Translations under genes and position numbers: made by a program
In this document: piece after piece, positions 63,091 through 64,000 of the stretch
How positions within the stretch are numbered: the stretch's first letter is position 1
How the letters are laid out: every line of letters starts with the position of its first letter
NCBI RefSeq assembly: GCF_000590475.1
Contig: NZ_CP007441.1
Coordinates: 2,672,660 to 2,736,659 of the forward strand
DNA: 64,000 nucleotides
Reading direction: 5' to 3'
Source: Stutzerimonas stutzeri
Lineage (GTDB): Bacteria > Pseudomonadota > Gammaproteobacteria > Pseudomonadales > Pseudomonadaceae
The notes under the pieces: model-generated
Told to the model about the DNA's origin: nothing
Database searches by the model: none
What the model saw: the letters and a program-made list of their open reading frames with translations, nothing else

Positions 63091-63099
63091 GCGGTAGCG
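63091..63099 (+). promoter_or_regulatory. ops-like element (RfaH recruitment)
   Basis: GCGGTAGCG matches 9 core bases of the ops element GGCGGTAGCGT, which pauses RNA polymerase and recruits the NusG paralogue RfaH at polysaccharide operons. It lies in the wza leader, about 155 bases before the start. The rest of a JUMPStart sequence is not conserved. Confidence 0.4.
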
Positions 63100-63253
63100 A
63101 CACCAGGAGAAGCAGATATTGATTCGTTCTTGCTCTTTCGAAAAGACACCGCCGGTTGTCTATGGACGAATCAATTTCGCTCATTCCTTCAGCTAAAAGT
63201 GAATCCGCTGTTTCACTTCGTAAAAACAACTATTCCGTCAAGGATGAAGAACT

Positions 63254-64000
63254 ATGAAACCATTATTTGCTCTCGCTTTCTCTTCCGTGCTGGTGCTTCA
63301 GGGATGTGTGTTTGCGCCCGGCCAATACCTTGATCCGGATGAATTCAAGGACGGCGCGGAATCAGAAGACGGTACCGTACAGCTTATTCGCATCACTCCC
63401 GACATGCTCAAGGGCGAGCTGTCCTCGGACAGGGGCACTTCCAGCAAGCAGGAACTGATCGACTACAAACCGGAGGCGTACCGTATCGGCGCCAACGATC
63501 TTCTCTATATCACCGTATGGGATCACCCAGAGCTGACAGCGCCGTCCGGTCCGCAGCAGCAACTCGATGCCAACGGCCGCCTGGTTCGCCCTGATGGCAC
63601 CCTCTTCTACCCCTATATCGGCACCGTCAATGCTGCAGGCCGTACGATTGAAGAACTGCGAATCGATATCGCGCGCCGCCTCGCCAATTACATCGACAGC
63701 CCACAGGTAGACGTCAGCCTGCTGCGCTATGGTAGCCAGCGCATCGTGCTTTCCGGCGCATTCAATACCGCCGGTGAAATACCGGTAACCACCGCACCGA
63801 TGACCATCGTGCAGGCGATCAGCCAGGCGGGTGTCAACACCGATACTGCCGATCTCTCCGGCCTGATGCTCAAGCGCGGCGGCCGTGAGTACATGCTGAA
63901 CCTCGACGACCTGAACCGCCCGGACTCCTGGCTGCATCAGGTTTATCTGAAGGACGGCGACCAACTGCACCTGCCCTATAACGATCAGAAGAAAATCTAC
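63254..64000 (+). CDS. wza: Polysaccharide export outer-membrane lipoprotein Wza (partial)
   Basis: The first 249 residues are in the window; the frame is open at the right edge (Wza is usually about 370-380). A lipoprotein signal peptide ends LVLQGC with lipidated C18. The polysaccharide export domain starts YRIGANDLLYITVWDHPEL (about 77-95), with RPDGTLFYPYIGTVNAAGRTIEELR and a following SLBB-type region (QRIVLSGAFNTAGEIPVT). Wza octamers form the outer-membrane channel joined to Wzc. Its position at the end of the locus, far from wzb-wzc, differs from the wza-wzb-wzc order of enterobacteria. Confidence 0.94.
   Translation, partial: MKPLFALAFSSVLVLQGCVFAPGQYLDPDEFKDGAESEDGTVQLIRITPDMLKGELSSDRGTSSKQELIDYKPEAYRIGANDLLYITVWDHPELTAPSGPQQQLDANGRLVRPDGTLFYPYIGTVNAAGRTIEELRIDIARRLANYIDSPQVDVSLLRYGSQRIVLSGAFNTAGEIPVTTAPMTIVQAISQAGVNTDTADLSGLMLKRGGREYMLNLDDLNRPDSWLHQVYLKDGDQLHLPYNDQKKIY

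Larger units (their letters stand above)
62660..63253 (+). other. Long gene-free leader upstream of wza
   Basis: 594 bases without a credible gene, the longest gap in the window. It is AT-rich for this genome. A TTG-started frame of 112 codons at 62663 has no ribosome binding site or recognisable domain. The region contains an ANR-box-like site at its start and an ops-like element near its end, listed separately, so a separate promoter and long leader for wza are likely. Confidence 0.6.

Noticed and set aside
1..64000. Prophage, insertion sequence, CRISPR array, tRNA or rRNA genes
   Set aside because: Looked for throughout; no transposase, integrase, regular repeat-spacer array or RNA gene signature was seen.

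Overview
This is a chromosomal window from a gammaproteobacterium of the genus Pseudomonas in the broad sense. It most resembles the Pseudomonas stutzeri / Stutzerimonas group. That placement is inferred from protein resemblance (462-residue CyaB, YciB, PlpD, RecQ with an extra C-terminal domain, CheV, Rmd) and from two gene neighbourhoods that recall P. aeruginosa: the yciB-yciI-two-component-Spy block, and the plpD / FimV-like / MarR / recQ / YecA block. I saw no rRNA, tRNA, CRISPR, insertion sequence or prophage. Most of the window is ordinary core genome, and gene starts usually carry a clear GGAG-type ribosome binding site.

Layout. 1-6.8 kb: start of a probable trpS, then yciO and the PHP-family RNase gene on the minus strand. 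Divergent from these run yciB, yciI, a small envelope protein, a CpxRA-like two-component pair and its Spy/CpxP-like neighbour; a nitroreductase and a cysteine-cluster protein follow on the minus strand. 7-13.9 kb: TrkH potassium uptake, a cytosine deaminase of the yeast Fcy1 type, a YedI-like DUF808 membrane protein, an Mpo1-like protein, the adenylate cyclase CyaB, an AraC regulator and an EamA exporter. 14-21.3 kb: a sugar-acid catabolic island with an arabinonate-type dehydratase, a collapsed TRAP transporter, a 2-ketoglutarate-semialdehyde dehydrogenase, a GguC/AraD1-like enzyme and two LysR regulators. This fits a non-phosphorylative pentose route to 2-oxoglutarate. 21.4-31.8 kb: a Rdx selenoprotein-W-like protein, PlpD, a FimV-like protein, MarR, RecQ, YecA, DUF454, a DTW-domain tRNA modifier, a GST and a 39-residue small ORF. 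32-51.3 kb: aceK, two EamA exporters, cysK, a DUF748 protein, a MoxR-GFA-VWA cluster, a YafJ-type amidotransferase, DUF2937, a universal stress protein, Uup, Slt, a MOSC protein, CheV and a lipid kinase.

51.3-64 kb: an exopolysaccharide locus, all on the plus strand and running off the window. It encodes a UndP-hexose-1-P transferase (initiation), Wzb phosphatase and Wzc tyrosine kinase (chain-length control and export), a secreted GH5 glycosidase, a Wzy-like polymerase, two glycosyltransferases, Gmd and Rmd (GDP-D-rhamnose supply) and the Wza outer-membrane exporter. The locus has long gene-free gaps and several candidate control elements: an AlgU-like promoter before the first gene, and an ANR-box-like site plus an ops-like element in the 594-base leader of wza. 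The initiating transferase appears to lack its conserved C-terminal membrane helix. No Wzx flippase is visible, so the locus must continue beyond the window or use one encoded elsewhere.

The points most worth following up are the helix-less initiating transferase, the collapsed TRAP operon, the 39-residue ORF with its paired palindromes, and the regulatory elements of the exopolysaccharide locus. All family calls come from reading the sequence; no database search was run.
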